A stretch of DNA of 64,000 nucleotides from Thuidium tamariscinum. Its lineage: Eukaryota; Streptophyta; Bryopsida; Hypnales; Thuidiaceae. Within the stretch, counting starts at the first letter, position 1; every line of letters starts with the position of its first letter. This document shows positions 1 through 11,419 of this stretch, one piece after another. Under the pieces are notes generated by a model. The model worked only from the letters and a program-made list of their open reading frames with translations, was not told the DNA's origin and did not search any database. The stretch lies in the NCBI GenBank assembly GCA_947034885.2, contig OX344753.2:2418001-2482000 (forward strand). The letters are read 5' to 3'. Position numbers and translations under genes: made by a program.

Positions 1-830
1 AAACAGTCGTTCAGTAAGAAGAAGATTAGAAGTGAATTTCATTCATGTTTTGCATTTGTACTCTTCGTTCAATGATATTGACAGTGGAAAACTCGGAAGT
101 GTCCTTCAGTATTGTAGGCTTCATGTATAATTGACCCTGCCATAGTAGGCCTTTTTTCCAAGCCATTCTGAGTCCTTCTCTACCAAAAATTATTGAGAAA
201 CTTATGTAATATACACTGAAGACACCGTAGGAGTGTTTTTGAGAATGAATTACAGCATTTGGTTTGAGAATCTGAAAAAAATTAAGCAATCAAGGCTAAT
301 TGGATCCAAGCTCTTTTGCAGTGTCATGTATGATTGAAATTTGTTTACAACTTCCTGGAATTCCTATTACCAAACATACTAAAAATGTCTACGGGTTCTG
401 GGTATAATCTTTCAGTTCATGTTCACCAAAAGCACTTATGAAGTGCATAAGCTTTCTCTTACAAATACGTAACGGGATTTCACAGTGTGTACTTTGAAAT
501 TTTGGTATCTAACTTTCGAAGTTCTGAATGTATCCCTTGAAGGCACGTAGAAGCTGTTTCGAAAACGTGGACGACAGTGAGGGAGATCGTGGAAGATACA
601 GAACGTCAATTTAATTGTGAGCATTTCAGAAAACTCTTAATCTTAACATTGTCTAACACAGTGGACACAATGACGTCCATGTCAGTCTTCGGAGGGGAAG
701 CTATGTAAAATACCAATGTCCAGAATGTTTGGTTTCACTATGAATATCGAAAGAAGTCTTTGAGAGTACAAGGTGAGGTTCCTAGTTTTTTCTCTGTCTC
801 CGTAATTTGTAATTATGGAGGGTTAAATAT
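1..830. other. Left-edge non-coding stretch, probably inside the CACTA element
   Basis: I see no convincing coding exon here. The short open frames have no recognisable domain. Because the transposase gene to the right is oriented rightwards and no CACTA terminus is visible between here and it, this is probably the 5' part of the + strand CACTA element. That is inference; the left terminus would lie outside the window. Confidence 0.35.
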
Positions 831-1262
831 GTGACAGAAATGGGGCCCAAAAGGAAGTCTGAAGTATCCGCCTCTCACCTTTCTAACACGCAATTCATAC
901 GTTGCAACTTCTTTTTCGTGAAGGTCCAGGACAACATGGATTCTGTGCACAAGAACATCACTAAAGAAAGCAGTAATATTGAGAGTATCGAGCAGGATAC
1001 AACTGAGTGCATGGTAGATGAGAGTAGATGTGCAAATTGCAAAGACACTTCACATTTTGAAGATATGTGTCTTCTGCCTAGTCCTCCCAGATTGACAGTT
1101 GGTAGTGGCGAAATAAGAAAGCGTCCTCGTAGACATCAGACTAGGAAGGTTCGAATGAGGAATCAGTTGCTTCAAATGCTGGGTGATTCATGTGTGCTTC
1201 TGGAGAAGGTTACTTTATTGGAAGAGCAGGCTAGACTTCTGCTAGAAGGCATTACAGAGTAG
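831..1262 (+). CDS. Hypothetical small basic protein with a C-terminal leucine-rich helix
   Basis: This 143-codon open frame is not a family I recognise. Around residues 65-80 it has a small Cys/His cluster (C-x2-C, H, C). At about 95-110 there is a strongly basic stretch (KRPRRHQTRKVRMR) that could be a nuclear localisation or DNA-contact region. The last 30 residues are leucine-rich with coiled-coil spacing. It lies upstream of, and on the same strand as, the CACTA transposase. It could be an accessory protein of that element, comparable in role to TNPA, or a fragment of its first exons. That role is inferred from position and composition only. It may also be non-coding. Confidence 0.3.
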   Translation: MTEMGPKRKSEVSASHLSNTQFIRCNFFFVKVQDNMDSVHKNITKESSNIESIEQDTTECMVDESRCANCKDTSHFEDMCLLPSPPRLTVGSGEIRKRPRRHQTRKVRMRNQLLQMLGDSCVLLEKVTLLEEQARLLLEGITE

Positions 1263-2534
1263 ACGAAGTTCTTCCATTACTATTGTGAAGGAATATACCT
1301 ACATCCGAAACTGTACTCCTATTCCAGTTCTCAATACAATATCCTGCAATTTTGTGCTCTAATACTGTCTTCACTGTCTACCACTGCCATGTTTGCATTT
1401 TCCATGTGATTGTGAAGTCACATTTCTGTAAACCTGGCTTCAGTAAATGATGACTTGCTCTTTCTTCACTCTGTCATGTTCAGGTAGTGTAAGAGTAGTC
1501 TGTGGGAGTTTTTGGGAGTCATTGCTCTCTCATTGCGTATCGCGTTCACTGAGGATAAGGTATGGGCTCTTCATCTTCTACTTTCTGTTTTCCAAAAACT
1601 TCGTTTCTGGATGAGTGACATTTACAAGTGCTGCATTTTTTGCATTCTGAATCATACGGACTACGTTGGTGTTCATAAAGTAGAAGTGAATTGAAAGAAG
1701 TCAACTTCTGGTAGGTAAGCACTGTTGGGTTCACCTTGAAATTTATCCCGACTCTGTTTGTACGTACTTATACTTCCTAGCAAATGTATCACTACAGAAC
1801 TACTTAAATTAAATTAAAGAACTTTGTTGGGACCATCTTGAATGGAAATAATTTACATTAATTACATGTATAGGAGTCTAAATTTTGATTCCTCTCCTTT
1901 AATTATGTCAGCAGAGAACTCAAACGTCGAAGGTGATAAAAACAAGTATGGCAATTTGATTCTTTAAGATTAGGTGGACATGGTCTTGTTTCAGACTTGC
2001 AGGTGAATGTGAAAAGTAAACTATCAAGAAGTAAAGCCATCCCATGATGAAACGAGAGTGAACAGTAAGCAATTTTGTAATTGTATGAATTCATATGGCA
2101 ATATTCGATGGTACTGAGTACTTTGTGCATCTGTTTTCACAGTGGAAATTTATGACTAAGAATAACATTTCGGTACTAGGTGAAGAATAAATTGATTTCA
2201 GTGGGATTTTGGAATAATTCTTTAATTCCATGTGAAGGACAATATCTTGCAAGGCTCTATTCTCATGAACTATTTCATTAACCCTAACCCTCTAAGGTCT
2301 GTGAGGTTCCTCATGTTTCAGTTCAGAGACGAATATATTCGTAAAGTTCTCCTTGTCATATAAGGTAGACAGGCAAAAATTAATTTAATTAAGTTCTTCC
2401 CATATAATACTAAGTCCAGTTTAATGCATGAAGTATGTATTGTATCTTAAAAATACACCTAGTAATTGAGGGCTCAGCTTTCAAGTTTCACACTGTAATG
2501 TTGTACTATAAAATGCAATTGGACTACTATGTAG
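1263..2534. other. Non-coding stretch before the first recognised transposase exon
   Basis: No domain-bearing frame is visible. A CACTACAGAA string occurs at 1790, but it has no matching right end and no subterminal repeats, so I do not call it a terminus. The 3' end of this stretch serves as the intron or leader preceding the exon at 2535; the acceptor is TAG at 2532-2534. Confidence 0.35.
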
Positions 2535-2715
2535 GATGCGTCGAAGACTTTGTGCTGCATATCATATAGAGCGATCAATAGCTAATAGGCTGGGATTACC
2601 AGAATATCCATGTGCGTGCAACCGATGCAGAGGTGCTTGCATAAAGAAAATTGAGACTGTGGCAAGGCACCATGCTACTCATGGACGTGATCCTTATTTG
2701 ATATATCCAGTCATG
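2535..2715 (+). CDS. CACTA transposase exon 1 (Transposase-associated domain)
   Basis: This exon encodes about 60 residues with the Cys pattern of the plant Transposase-associated domain: PCACNRCRG followed by a V-x-RHH-x-THG block that corresponds to the usual 'V..HL...GF' block. It opens after a TAG acceptor, has an ATG at 2536 and ends at a clean donor (ATG|GTGAGT at 2716). It joins in phase 0 to the TNP2 exon at 9962. Between the two lies a 7.2-kb intron, nearly all of it hAT sequence. In this family the domain is the N-terminal, probably zinc-binding part of the TNP2 protein. A further upstream exon is possible. Confidence 0.65.
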
Positions 2716-2835
2716 GTGAGTTCTTTATGCCAATCCTGAGCATGTAAACAGTAGAATGTATGTAGTCTTTAATAAAAATTGCTAGTAGTTACATAATAAG
2801 GAAATATGTAGACAGTTTCTTATTTTAATTATATG

Positions 2836-2843
2836 CATTTTGC
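2836..2843 (+). repeat. hAT target-site duplication, left copy
   Basis: The 8-bp sequence CATTTTGC lies immediately outside the left terminus and is repeated exactly at 9799-9806. An 8-bp duplication is diagnostic of the hAT superfamily. Confidence 0.92.
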
Positions 2844-3150
2844 CAGGGTTGTCATAACGGACGAGTCAGGGTCACCGGACGTCCCGGACGGACGGACGGA
2901 CGTGTCTGGACGGACCAGACGGCTCCATTTTTCAAAGTAGTGGGATTTTTTTGGGTTGACACGTCAGCTTCGAAACAAGATCCAGGGCGCGGACGTCTCC
3001 GTCAGGGCGCGGACTTCACCGTAATAGTGTCAAGGCGTGGACGCGTATAGGAAGGGCGTGGACTTCAACGTCAACTTCAGGGCGGGGACGTGAGACAGGG
3101 CGGGGACGTGAAAAATGACAGGGCGCAGACGTCAACTTCTTTCTGCTTTT

Positions 3151-3261
3151 GCAATTGGAGTTCTCAGAATTTGGAGGCATGCAATATACCATTGGAAAGG
3201 TATTCAAAATACCTTTCCAATGGTATATTACAAGCCTCTAAATTCTCAAAACTCCAATCAC
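3151..3261. repeat. 111-bp hairpin, hAT copy A1
   Basis: Two arms of about 53 nt are inverted around a short AT centre. The core ATACCATTGGAAAGGTATT pairs with AATACCTTTCCAATGGTAT. It is the first of five related hairpins in the element. Confidence 0.8.
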
Positions 3262-3426
3262 AAATTGGAAAACAAATCTACTACTAAAATCCACTATGCA
3301 GAGAGTCCATGAGCAGGCGCGGACGCAAGGCCGGGCGGGGACGTCAGGGCGGGGACGCAAGTCTGGGCGGGGACGCAAAGACGGGCGCGGACGTTGGGGC
3401 GCAGACGTCAACTTTCTTCTGCTTTT

Positions 3427-3537
3427 GCGATTGGAGTTTTGGGAATCTGGGGGCGTGTAATATACCATTGGAAAGATATTTTGAATACCTTTCCAATGGT
3501 ATATTACACGCCCCCAGATTCTCAAAACTCCAATCGC
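3427..3537. repeat. 111-bp hairpin, hAT copy A2
   Basis: This has the same core palindrome as copy A1 and GC-richer outer arms (GGGGGCGTGTAATATACC). It is flanked by GGGCGCGGACG units on both sides. Confidence 0.8.
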
Positions 3538-3566
3538 AAATTGAAAAACAAATCTGCTGCCAACAT

Positions 3567-3760
3567 CCAGGGCGTGGACGCGAGGCAGGGCGGGGACGTC
3601 AGGGCGCGGACGTGAGGCAGGGCGGGGACGTCAGGGCGCGGACGCGAGGCAGGGCGAGGACATTAGGGCGCGGACGCGAGGCAGGGCGGGGACGTCAGGG
3701 CGCGGACGCGAGGCAGGGCGCGGACTTCAGGGCGCGGACGCGAGGCAAGGCGGGACCACA
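3567..3760. repeat. GC-rich minisatellite (GGGCGCGGACG type)
   Basis: Tandem units of 14-18 bp alternate between AGGGCGGGGACGTC and AGGGCGCGGACGCGAGGC. The same unit is scattered at about 2985-3130, 3309-3405, 6073-6170, 9057-9150, 9318-9385 and 9570-9620, and again at 22843-22945. It stands out sharply from the AT-rich surroundings and marks the ends of this hAT family. Confidence 0.85.
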
Positions 3761-5520
3761 AACTGCGTGGGTGTTTTCAAATGGCCTTGGCCTTGGGATT
3801 CCTCTTCTTCACTAAACCCGCCCCCCCAAAAGGCCACATTAATTACTGTCAACTCATTTGTGCACGGTTGACTAAATCTCCAAGTACATGGAGGTCAAAT
3901 GGACACATTAAGAACTCCACCTACCAACTACAACTTGCACAAGGGTGGAGGCCTTTGAGAGCTAAGTGCATTTCTCTTTCTTGTGGCCTAATTCCTCAAA
4001 TCTTCTTTCTCACAAGACCATGGATTCTTCATTCTTGAATTGAATCTTTGGGAACTTGGAGGGTAAAATAGTTCTTTTGTTTGTATTTGTTTTCCTCAAT
4101 TTGATTCTTGAAGGCTTTGGATGGGGTTATTAGAGGGTGATGTAGCCCTTGCTATTTATTTATACCAAAGCTTGGATATGTAGGTTATTTTTTGACTTTC
4201 TCTTATAGTAGTTTTACTTAATTATTTATTGTGTAAATTCTAAAGAAGGGATTTAGTGAAGGGTGCGTCTTTTTCCATTGCTTTTTTAAGTAATTTGAAT
4301 GAATGGTTTTTTTTCCCTTACCATTTCTTTATTTTACTTTAGAAAGTGTGAAGAATTAATTAATAATAGTGGAGGCCCTTGTTCTTCATTTATTTTAGGG
4401 CGGTGTACAATTGAGTTCCCCTAGGGATTGTTCATTTAGTTATTGAATGCATGAAGGAGGGATTTGGAAGAGAGGAGGAGGTGACTTTGTTGTATTTCTT
4501 AAAATCTTGAAGTAGAGTTTTTAGTTCTTGAGGAATTTTTGTGTTTTTGGATGAATGTCTTAAAAAATGATACAATGGGGACCAAGGGCACTCTCTCCCC
4601 ATTTTTCTTTCCATATAGCATTTATATTGTTGAAGGGAATTTAGAATTTAATTTTTTAATGATTGAATGAAGGATTAATCACACAATTTTATTATCTCAA
4701 TCCTTGAAGGTCACAATGGATATAATTTTTTTTCCAAATTTTCAAAGGAAAGTCTTAGATACTCTTAACTTAAATTCAATAGCTCTTTTCTTTCTTTTCA
4801 ATAAAATTCTATTGAGAGTTGAGTTTAGCTTGAATAAAAGACAACCTTTCTCCCAATTGCAAGAAGAAAGATAAAAATTAGGTAAAACTAATATTTTCCA
4901 TTTATCCTATTGACACAATTAATTGTATAGTTATCTAGAATATGAAATAACATTGATTTCTATGATACAAAGAAATAAATTTAAATGATTAAAATGCCTC
5001 CACTTTAGTTTCATCCTTTTTATATTCACAATTAGATGTTGAACCAAACTTAGGCAACATATAATCTTTCTTTCCATTCAAAGAAAAATTTAAATGAATT
5101 CAATCCATTAAATAAAATAATTCAAGTGCCTCTCGTCTTGTTCCTTCTTTTCTATTCAAACAATAACTTGAATCAAGCAAAGCTAGGTATAAGCTTCAGC
5201 ATTAATGGATAAAAGTATAGAAGAAACCTTCACAATCCTTTTCAATGGACTTGGGGCAATGAGATTCTTCTTCTCCCTAAAATCAAAAAATTACTTTCAT
5301 GTTGCGAGGTAATATTTGTACTAGAGACCAAATCTAGAAGTCCATGATGTTGAAATGGCCATATTAAATAATTCGCCTACCTCAATCTTTAAAAGGATTG
5401 GAAAAGGCATGCATTCTTAATTTTGGGGCCTACCTTTCTATGTCTTATTTCTATCCAAGCACCTTGCTACTTCAATATTCAACTCAATACCAAAACTTTT
5501 AAAGGGACACTTTAAAAAAA

Positions 5521-6340
5521 ACCATTCATTCAAATTACTTAAAAAAGCAATGGAAAAAGTCGCGCCCTTCACTAAATCCCTTCTTTAGAATTTACACAAT
5601 AAATAATTAAGTAAAACTACTATAAGAGAAAGTCAAAAAATAACCTACATATCCAAGCTTTGGTATAAATAAATAGCAAGGGCTACATCACCCTCTAATA
5701 ACCCCATCCAAAGCCTTCAAGAATCAAATTGAGGAAAACAAATACAAACAAAAGAACTATTTTACCCTCCAAGTTCCCAAAGATTCAATTCAAGAATGAA
5801 GAATCCATGGTCTTGTGAGAAAGAAGATTTGAGGAATTAGGCCACAAGAAAGAGAAATGCACTTAGCTCTCAAAGGCCTCCACCCTTGTGCAAGTTGTAG
5901 TTGGTAGGTGGAGTTCTTAATGTGTCCATTTGACCTCCATGTACTTGGAGATTTAGTCAACCGTGCACAAATGAGTTGACAGTAATTAATGTGGCCTTTT
6001 GGGGGGGTGGGTTTAGTGAAGAAGAGGAATCCCAAGGCCAAGGCCATTTGAAAACACCCACGCAGTTTGTGGTCCCGCCTTGCCTCGCGTCCGCGCCCTG
6101 AAGTCCGCGCCCTGCCTCGCGTCCACGCCCTGACGTCCCCGCCCTGCCTCGCGTCCACGCCCTGGATGTTGGCAGCAGATTTGTTTTTCAATTTGCGATT
6201 GGAGTTTTGAGAATCTGGGGGCGTGTAATATACCATTGGAAAGGTATTCAAAATATCTTTCCAATGGTATATTACACGCCCCCAGATTCCCAAAACTCCA
6301 ATCGCAAAAGCAGAAGAAAGTTGACGTCTGCGCCCCAACG
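5521..6340 (-). repeat. Internal third copy of the hAT arm segment
   Basis: This 820-bp block is a near-identical direct copy of 8505-9324, at a constant offset of 2,984 bp, and is inverted relative to about 3395-4325. It includes one 111-bp hairpin (6195-6305) and GC-rich units. It points to an internal segmental duplication or a nested deletion derivative inside the hAT element. Confidence 0.75.
6195..6305. repeat. 111-bp hairpin, hAT copy B
   Basis: This hairpin lies in the internal duplicate. Its sequence is almost identical to the hairpin at 9179-9289. Confidence 0.8.
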
Positions 6341-6714
6341 TCCGCGACAGGGCGTGGACGCTATGGTGTGGACATTACAGCTTGGACAAGAATGGAGAGG
6401 GAACCTTGGCGGGCCTTTCAAATGATCTTGGGGTCATAGGATTCTTCTTCTCCCTAAAATTGGGGGATCACTTGAATGTTGTCAACTCATTTTTGTACTA
6501 TGAACCAAATCCACAAGTACATGATGGTCAAATGGCTACATTAAATACTTCACGTACCCCAATTTGTAAAGGAGTTGAAGAAGGAATGCATTCTTATTTT
6601 TAGAGGCCTACCTTTCTATGTCTTGTTTCCTCTCAAGGCACCTTGCCACTTCAACCTTCAATTAAACACCAAAAATTTTAAAGAGACACTTTGAATAATA
6701 AAAAATTTTGTCCA

Positions 6715-7730
6715 TTGGAGGTTGAGGTTATTTCTTGCTTAGTTTGGTTCAAGTTATTGTTGGAATAGGAAAGAAGGAACAAAAGGGGAGGCACTTGAAT
6801 TATTTTATTTTATTTTCCTACAATAGAAATCAAGTTTTTTTTGCCTAAGTTTGGTCTAACATTTAATTGTGGGAATTATAGAAAGAGGGAATTCCAAGAA
6901 AGCATTTGATTCATTGAATTTTTTCTTACAATATAAGTCAAGGTTATTTCTTGCCCAAACTTGGATCATTGAATTGTGGTAATGGAAAAGAACGGAGAAC
7001 ACTTGAATATTTTTTTTCTCTTTTAAAATACCAGTCAATGTTATGTTTTGTGTGAAGTTGATTCAACATTTTATTATAGGAATAGGAATGAAAGGGAACT
7101 CTTAAATCATTTTATTTTATTTTATTTAAAATAAGAGTCAAGGTTGTTTCCTTACCCAAGTTTGGATCATTTAATTGTAAAAATGGAAAAAGAAGGGGGA
7201 CACTTGAATCCTTTACACTTCTTTTCACCATAGGAGTAAAGGTTAGTTTTTGAATCTTGACTAAGCTAGGATTGTGGAATTGTAGAAATTGAAAAGAAGA
7301 AGAGGTACTTGAATCATTGAAAAAAATTCTCTAATAAAGAGAAAGATTATTTTTAGCCTAATATTGGTTTAATATTTGATTGTGAAAATAGCATAAATGG
7401 AATTAAAAAGGAGGGTTTTGATTTGTTAATATTTCTATTTGCCTAATAGATAGAAAGGCTATTTCTTTCCTAAACTTGTTTTAACATTTAGTTGTTGCAA
7501 TAGAAAAGAAAGGATTAAAAGGGAGGCACTTGAACCATTTAATTTTTTTTTATCTATGATAGAAGCCAAGGATATTCCTTGCCTAAGTTTGGATCAACAT
7601 TTAGTTGTACAAATACAAAAGCAACAAAGGTATTTGATTTATTATGATTTCTTTTTCCCAATAGAGACAAAGGTTATTTTTTGCCTAAGCAATTAAATGT
7701 AGGAATATTGAAAAAGAAAATAAATGAGTA
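6715..7730. repeat. Degenerate tandem repeat in the hAT core
   Basis: A unit of roughly 100-120 bp recurs about nine times with many differences. Landmarks are 'TCAAGGTTATTTCTTGCC', 'AAGTTTGGATCA' and 'GACACTTGAAT'. No coding frame runs through it. Confidence 0.6.
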
Positions 7731-9178
7731 ATGTTCATATATAACTATATATGCACTTCATTTTCATATTCTTTTGGACGAATCTAAAAAGGTTACGACT
7801 CCTCAATCATTTGTTCTATTAAATGTAGGCCCCCAAAAATAAGAATGCATTCATTCTTCAACTCTTTTGCAAATTGAGGTAGGTGAAGTAATTAATGTGA
7901 CCATTTCACCATTATGAACTTGTAGATTTAGTTTGTAGTACAAAAATGGGTTGACAACATTGAGGTAATCCCTCAATTTTAGAGAGAAGAATAATCATAT
8001 GACCCCAAGTCCATTTGAAAGGCCTACCAAGGTTCCACTCCATTGTTGTTCTAGCCGTAAGGCCCCCGCCCTAGCGTCCCTACCAATTATATCCATTGTG
8101 ATCTTCAAGGATTGAGATAATAAAATTGTGTGATTAATCCTTCATTCAATCATTAAAAAATTAAATTCTAAATTCCCTTCAACAATATAAATGCTACATG
8201 GAAAGAAAAATGGGGAGAGAGTGCCCTTGGTCCCCATTGTATCATTTTTTAAGACATTCATCCAAAAACACAAAAATTCCTCAAGAACTAAAAACTCTAC
8301 TTCAAGATTTTAAGAAATACAACAAAGTCACCTCCTCCTCTCTTCCAAATCCCTCCTTCATGCATTCAATAACTAAATGAACAATCCCTAGGGGAACTCA
8401 ATTGTACACCGCCCTAAAATAAATGAAGAACAAGGGCCTCCACTATTATTAATTAATTCTTCACACTTTCTAAAGTAAAATAAAGAAATGGTAAGGGAAA
8501 AAAAACCATTCATTCAAATTACTTAAAAAAGCAATGGAAAAAGTCGCGCCCTTCACTAAATCCCTTCTTTAGAATTTACACAATAAATAATTAAGTAAAA
8601 CTACTATAAGAGAAAGTCAAAAAATAACCTACATATCCAAGCTTTGGTATAAATAAATAGCAAGGGCTACATCACCCTCTAATAACCCCATCCAAAGCCT
8701 TCAAGAATCAAATTGAGGAAAACAAATACAAACAAAAGAACTATTTTACCCTCCAAGTTCCCAAAGATTCAATTCAAGAATGAAGAATCCATGGTCTTGT
8801 GAGAAAGAAGATTTGAGGAATTAGGCCACAAGAAAGAGAAATGCACTTAGCTCTCAAAGGCCTCCACCCTTGTGCAAGTTGTAGTTGGTAGGTGGAGTTC
8901 TTAATGTGTCCATTTGACCTCCATGTACTTGGAGATTTAGTCAACCGTGCACAAATGAGTTGACAGTAATTAATGTGGCCTTTTGGGGGGGTGGGTTTAG
9001 TGAAGAAGAGGAATCCCAAGGCCAAGGCCATTTGAAAACACCCACGCAGTTTGTGGTCCCGCCTTGCCTCGCGTCCGCGCCCTGAAGTCCGCGCCCTGCC
9101 TCGCGTCCACGCCCTGACGTCCCCGCCCTGCCTCGCGTCCACGCCCTGGATGTTGGCAGCAGATTTGTTTTTCAATTT

Positions 9179-9289
9179 GCGATTGGAGTTTTGAGAATCT
9201 GGGGGCGTGTAATATACCATTGGAAAGGTATTCAAAATATCTTTCCAATGGTATATTACACGCCCCCAGATTCCCAAAACTCCAATCGC
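9179..9289. repeat. 111-bp hairpin, hAT copy C1
   Basis: This is the inverted counterpart of copy A2, in the right arm. Confidence 0.8.
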
Positions 9290-9436
9290 AAAAGCAGAAG
9301 AAAGTTGACGTCTGCGCCCTAGCGTCCGCGCCCAGACTTGCGTCCCCGCCCTGACGTCCCCGCCCGGCCTTGCGTCCGCGCCTGCTCATGGACTCTCTGC
9401 ATAGTGGATTTTAGTAGTAGATTTGTTTTCCAATTT

Positions 9437-9547
9437 GTGATTGGAGTTTTGAGAATTTAGAGGCGTGTAATATACCATTGGAAAGGTATTTTGAATACCT
9501 TTCCAATGGTATATTGCATGCCTCCAAATTCTCAAAACTCCAATTGC
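9437..9547. repeat. 111-bp hairpin, hAT copy C2
   Basis: This is the inverted counterpart of copy A1, in the right arm, nearer the terminus. Confidence 0.8.
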
Positions 9548-9798
9548 AAAAGCAGAAAGAAGTTGACGTCCGCGCCCTGTCATTTTTCACGTCCCCGCCC
9601 TGTCTCACGTCCCCGCCTTGTTTAGTTGTGTCCGTGCCCGTGGTGTCTAGGTGGCATGAATTTAAATCCACGTGGATTTTTTATTACCTTTTAAAAAAGT
9701 CAACTATGTGTTGACCCTATCGGACGGGCGAGAGCTCTATCGGACGTCCCGGACGGACGGATGGGCAAACCGGACGTCCGCCCGGTATGACAACCCTG

Positions 9799-9806
9799 CA
9801 TTTTGC
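9799..9806 (+). repeat. hAT target-site duplication, right copy
   Basis: CATTTTGC is identical to 2836-2843 and lies directly outside the right terminus ATGACAACCCTG. Confidence 0.92.
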
Positions 9807-9961
9807 AAGAGCAGAGGCACTTTAGTTTTCAAAGTAACCAGAGTAATGTATGCAAGCTTTGGAGAAATTTGTGGAGGGGCTGAAATTGCATTTTTGAACT
9901 TCGTTTGATCGTATGTGGGAATTCAAACTCCACCTCCTACTTATGCATTGGCAATGTCTAG

Positions 9962-11419
9962 ACTGTGGATGGTAGGAATGTGAGGGGGCTAGCTCATGAT
10001 CGTGGTGGAGGAGTGGAGGACTACCGTACACCACAGGAAGACAATGCAGGGGGTGGGTTTACATGGCCTGAGAGGACATCAATTGACATAGAAAACATGG
10101 CTAGACATGCTTTCAATCGAGTGGATGATATTCACAATGGCATTTTCAACGAAGAAGGTCAAGCAGCACACAACGACTATAACCTTGATGGGGACGGAGA
10201 ATGGAATGAAGTTAATTTTGAGAACCTTTCCAGGGATTTCACAAGTAAAGTATATGAGGGAAGCAATCTCAATCGTCTTCAGTGCAGCATCATTATATTT
10301 TCTTTGTGTAGTCTGTACTTAGTACCACATACTTTTGTGGACGCTCTGCTGACATGGATAGCAGGAGATTTATTGCCAACGTCTAATTGTTTTCCAAGAA
10401 CTTCATACGAGGTGAAGAATATGTTGATGAAGTGGGGCCTTCAACACAAACAAGTGCATTGCTGTCCTGATGGACACATACTGTATGAAGAAGAAAATGA
10501 GGATATGGAGGACTGCCCTAAATGTGGACACGCACGATATATTGAAGGTATAAATAAAGTTCCTTACCGGGTAGTGCGGTACTTTGATATCATCAAGCAC
10601 TTATTGAGGATGTTCAAATGTCCAGAAATCGCAAAACACATGACTTGGTATCATAGTCACAAATCAAGGGATCGCATAATGCGTTCAGTGGTTGACAGTG
10701 AGCATTGGAAGGCTATAGATACAAGATACCCTGATTTTGCTGAAGTTTTAACTAATTTACGTCTGGGTTTAGTAGGAGATGGCATTATTCCTTACAAGAA
10801 TAACGCATTGAAGCACTCAACATTTGTTTTGATGATAACCATTTACAATCTCCCACCATGGCTATTGACTAAAAAATTTTTCATTTCACTAGCTATCCTT
10901 ATTCCAGGTCCAAAATCACCCGTAGCTCATAATATAGATGTCTTCTTACGACCTCTAGTCCGAGACTTGTTGAAGCTTTGGGTTGGGGTGCCTGCTATAA
11001 ATATGTCAAGACTTGTTGGCGAACAGCAATTTACACTTCGAGCTATGCTAATATGGACAGTGAATGATTTTCCGGCATATGGACTCTTATCAGGACAACA
11101 AGTTCATGGATATAAAGGATGTCCTTTGTGTGGTCCTGAAACTTGTGCAGAATATGCCATGCTTCTAGGAAAAATGATATATTTGGGAGGCAGACGATAT
11201 TTGCCCGAAGATCATAGATTTCGAAGAGAGAGGGCCTCTTTTAATAATCAACAGGAGTGGCAGTTGGCTCCACAGAGACCAACCGGGACGGAAGTTCTAC
11301 AGTGGGGTATGCAGAGATCACAATTTCTAGAAGGTGGGGTGGAGAACTCTGATGATGACCTAGTGAAGCTCCATGGTGTGAAGCGTCCGAGTGTTCTGAA
11401 TGAACTTCCTTATTGGACG
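9962..11419 (+). CDS. CACTA transposase exon 2 (TNP2 catalytic region)
   Basis: This 486-codon exon carries the TNP2 (Transposase_21) domain of plant CACTA elements, which cuts and joins transposon ends through a DDE/RNase-H-type active site. Visible hallmarks in order: an H-x-C-x2-DGHILY...C-x2-CG zinc-like pair, LGLVGDGI (probable first catalytic Asp), YNLPPWL, LIPGPKSP, IDVFLRPLV, LRAMLIWTVNDFPAYG (probable second Asp), and GCPLCG. It opens after TAG|ACT in phase 0 with exon 1; an in-frame stop directly precedes the acceptor, so splicing is required. It ends at TGGACG|GTAATT in phase 0. No nonsense codon or frameshift is seen in this exon. Confidence 0.85.

Larger units (their letters stand above)
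2844..4727 (+). repeat. Left long inverted arm of the hAT element
   Basis: The sequence from the terminus to about 4727 recurs in reverse complement at about 8083-9798. The arms differ mainly in the number of GC-rich minisatellite units, which are more numerous on the left (3567-3760). The inner boundary is approximate; the last shared block is the one ending near 4725 (CACAATGGATATAAT). Confidence 0.75.
2844..9798. mobile_element. Non-autonomous hAT element (6,955 bp) with very long inverted arms
   Basis: The termini are CAGGGTTGTCAT and its exact inverse ATGACAACCCTG, flanked by a perfect 8-bp duplication CATTTTGC. Together these identify a hAT-superfamily insertion. No frame inside shows a hAT transposase (no dimerisation or BED-finger domain); the open frames are shadows of repeats. 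The left arm (2844 to about 4727) is inverted relative to the right arm (about 8083-9798). A further copy of part of the right arm lies at 5521-6340. The outer parts are rich in GC minisatellite (GGGCGCGGACG) and carry near-perfect 111-bp hairpins; the middle is AT-rich degenerate tandem repeat. It depends on transposase supplied from elsewhere. A second copy of one end of this family lies at 22829-23073. Confidence 0.88.
8083..9798 (-). repeat. Right long inverted arm of the hAT element
   Basis: This is the reverse complement of the left arm, starting at the inner block around 8085 (ATTATATCCATTGTG) and running to the terminus at 9798. It contains two of the five hairpins (9179-9289 and 9437-9547). 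Arms this long would let a single transcript fold into a long double strand. Confidence 0.75.
2716..9961 (+). other. Transposase intron 1, containing the hAT insertion
   Basis: The donor is GTGAGT at 2716 and the acceptor TAG is at 9959-9961. Without the hAT element (2844-9798) and one copy of its target duplication the intron would be only about 280 bp, so the element was inserted into a short intron. Splicing could in principle still give an intact transposase mRNA. Confidence 0.6.

Noticed and set aside
1790..1800. CACTACAGAA as the left terminus of the CACTA element
   Set aside because: It does not match the right terminus beyond CACTA, and no subterminal motif copies lie nearby.
3090..3815. 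Arg/Gly-rich open frames in the hAT element (also 5790-6338, 8774-9389)
   Set aside because: They are translations of the GC minisatellite and hairpins, recur in several frames and orientations, and have no domain.
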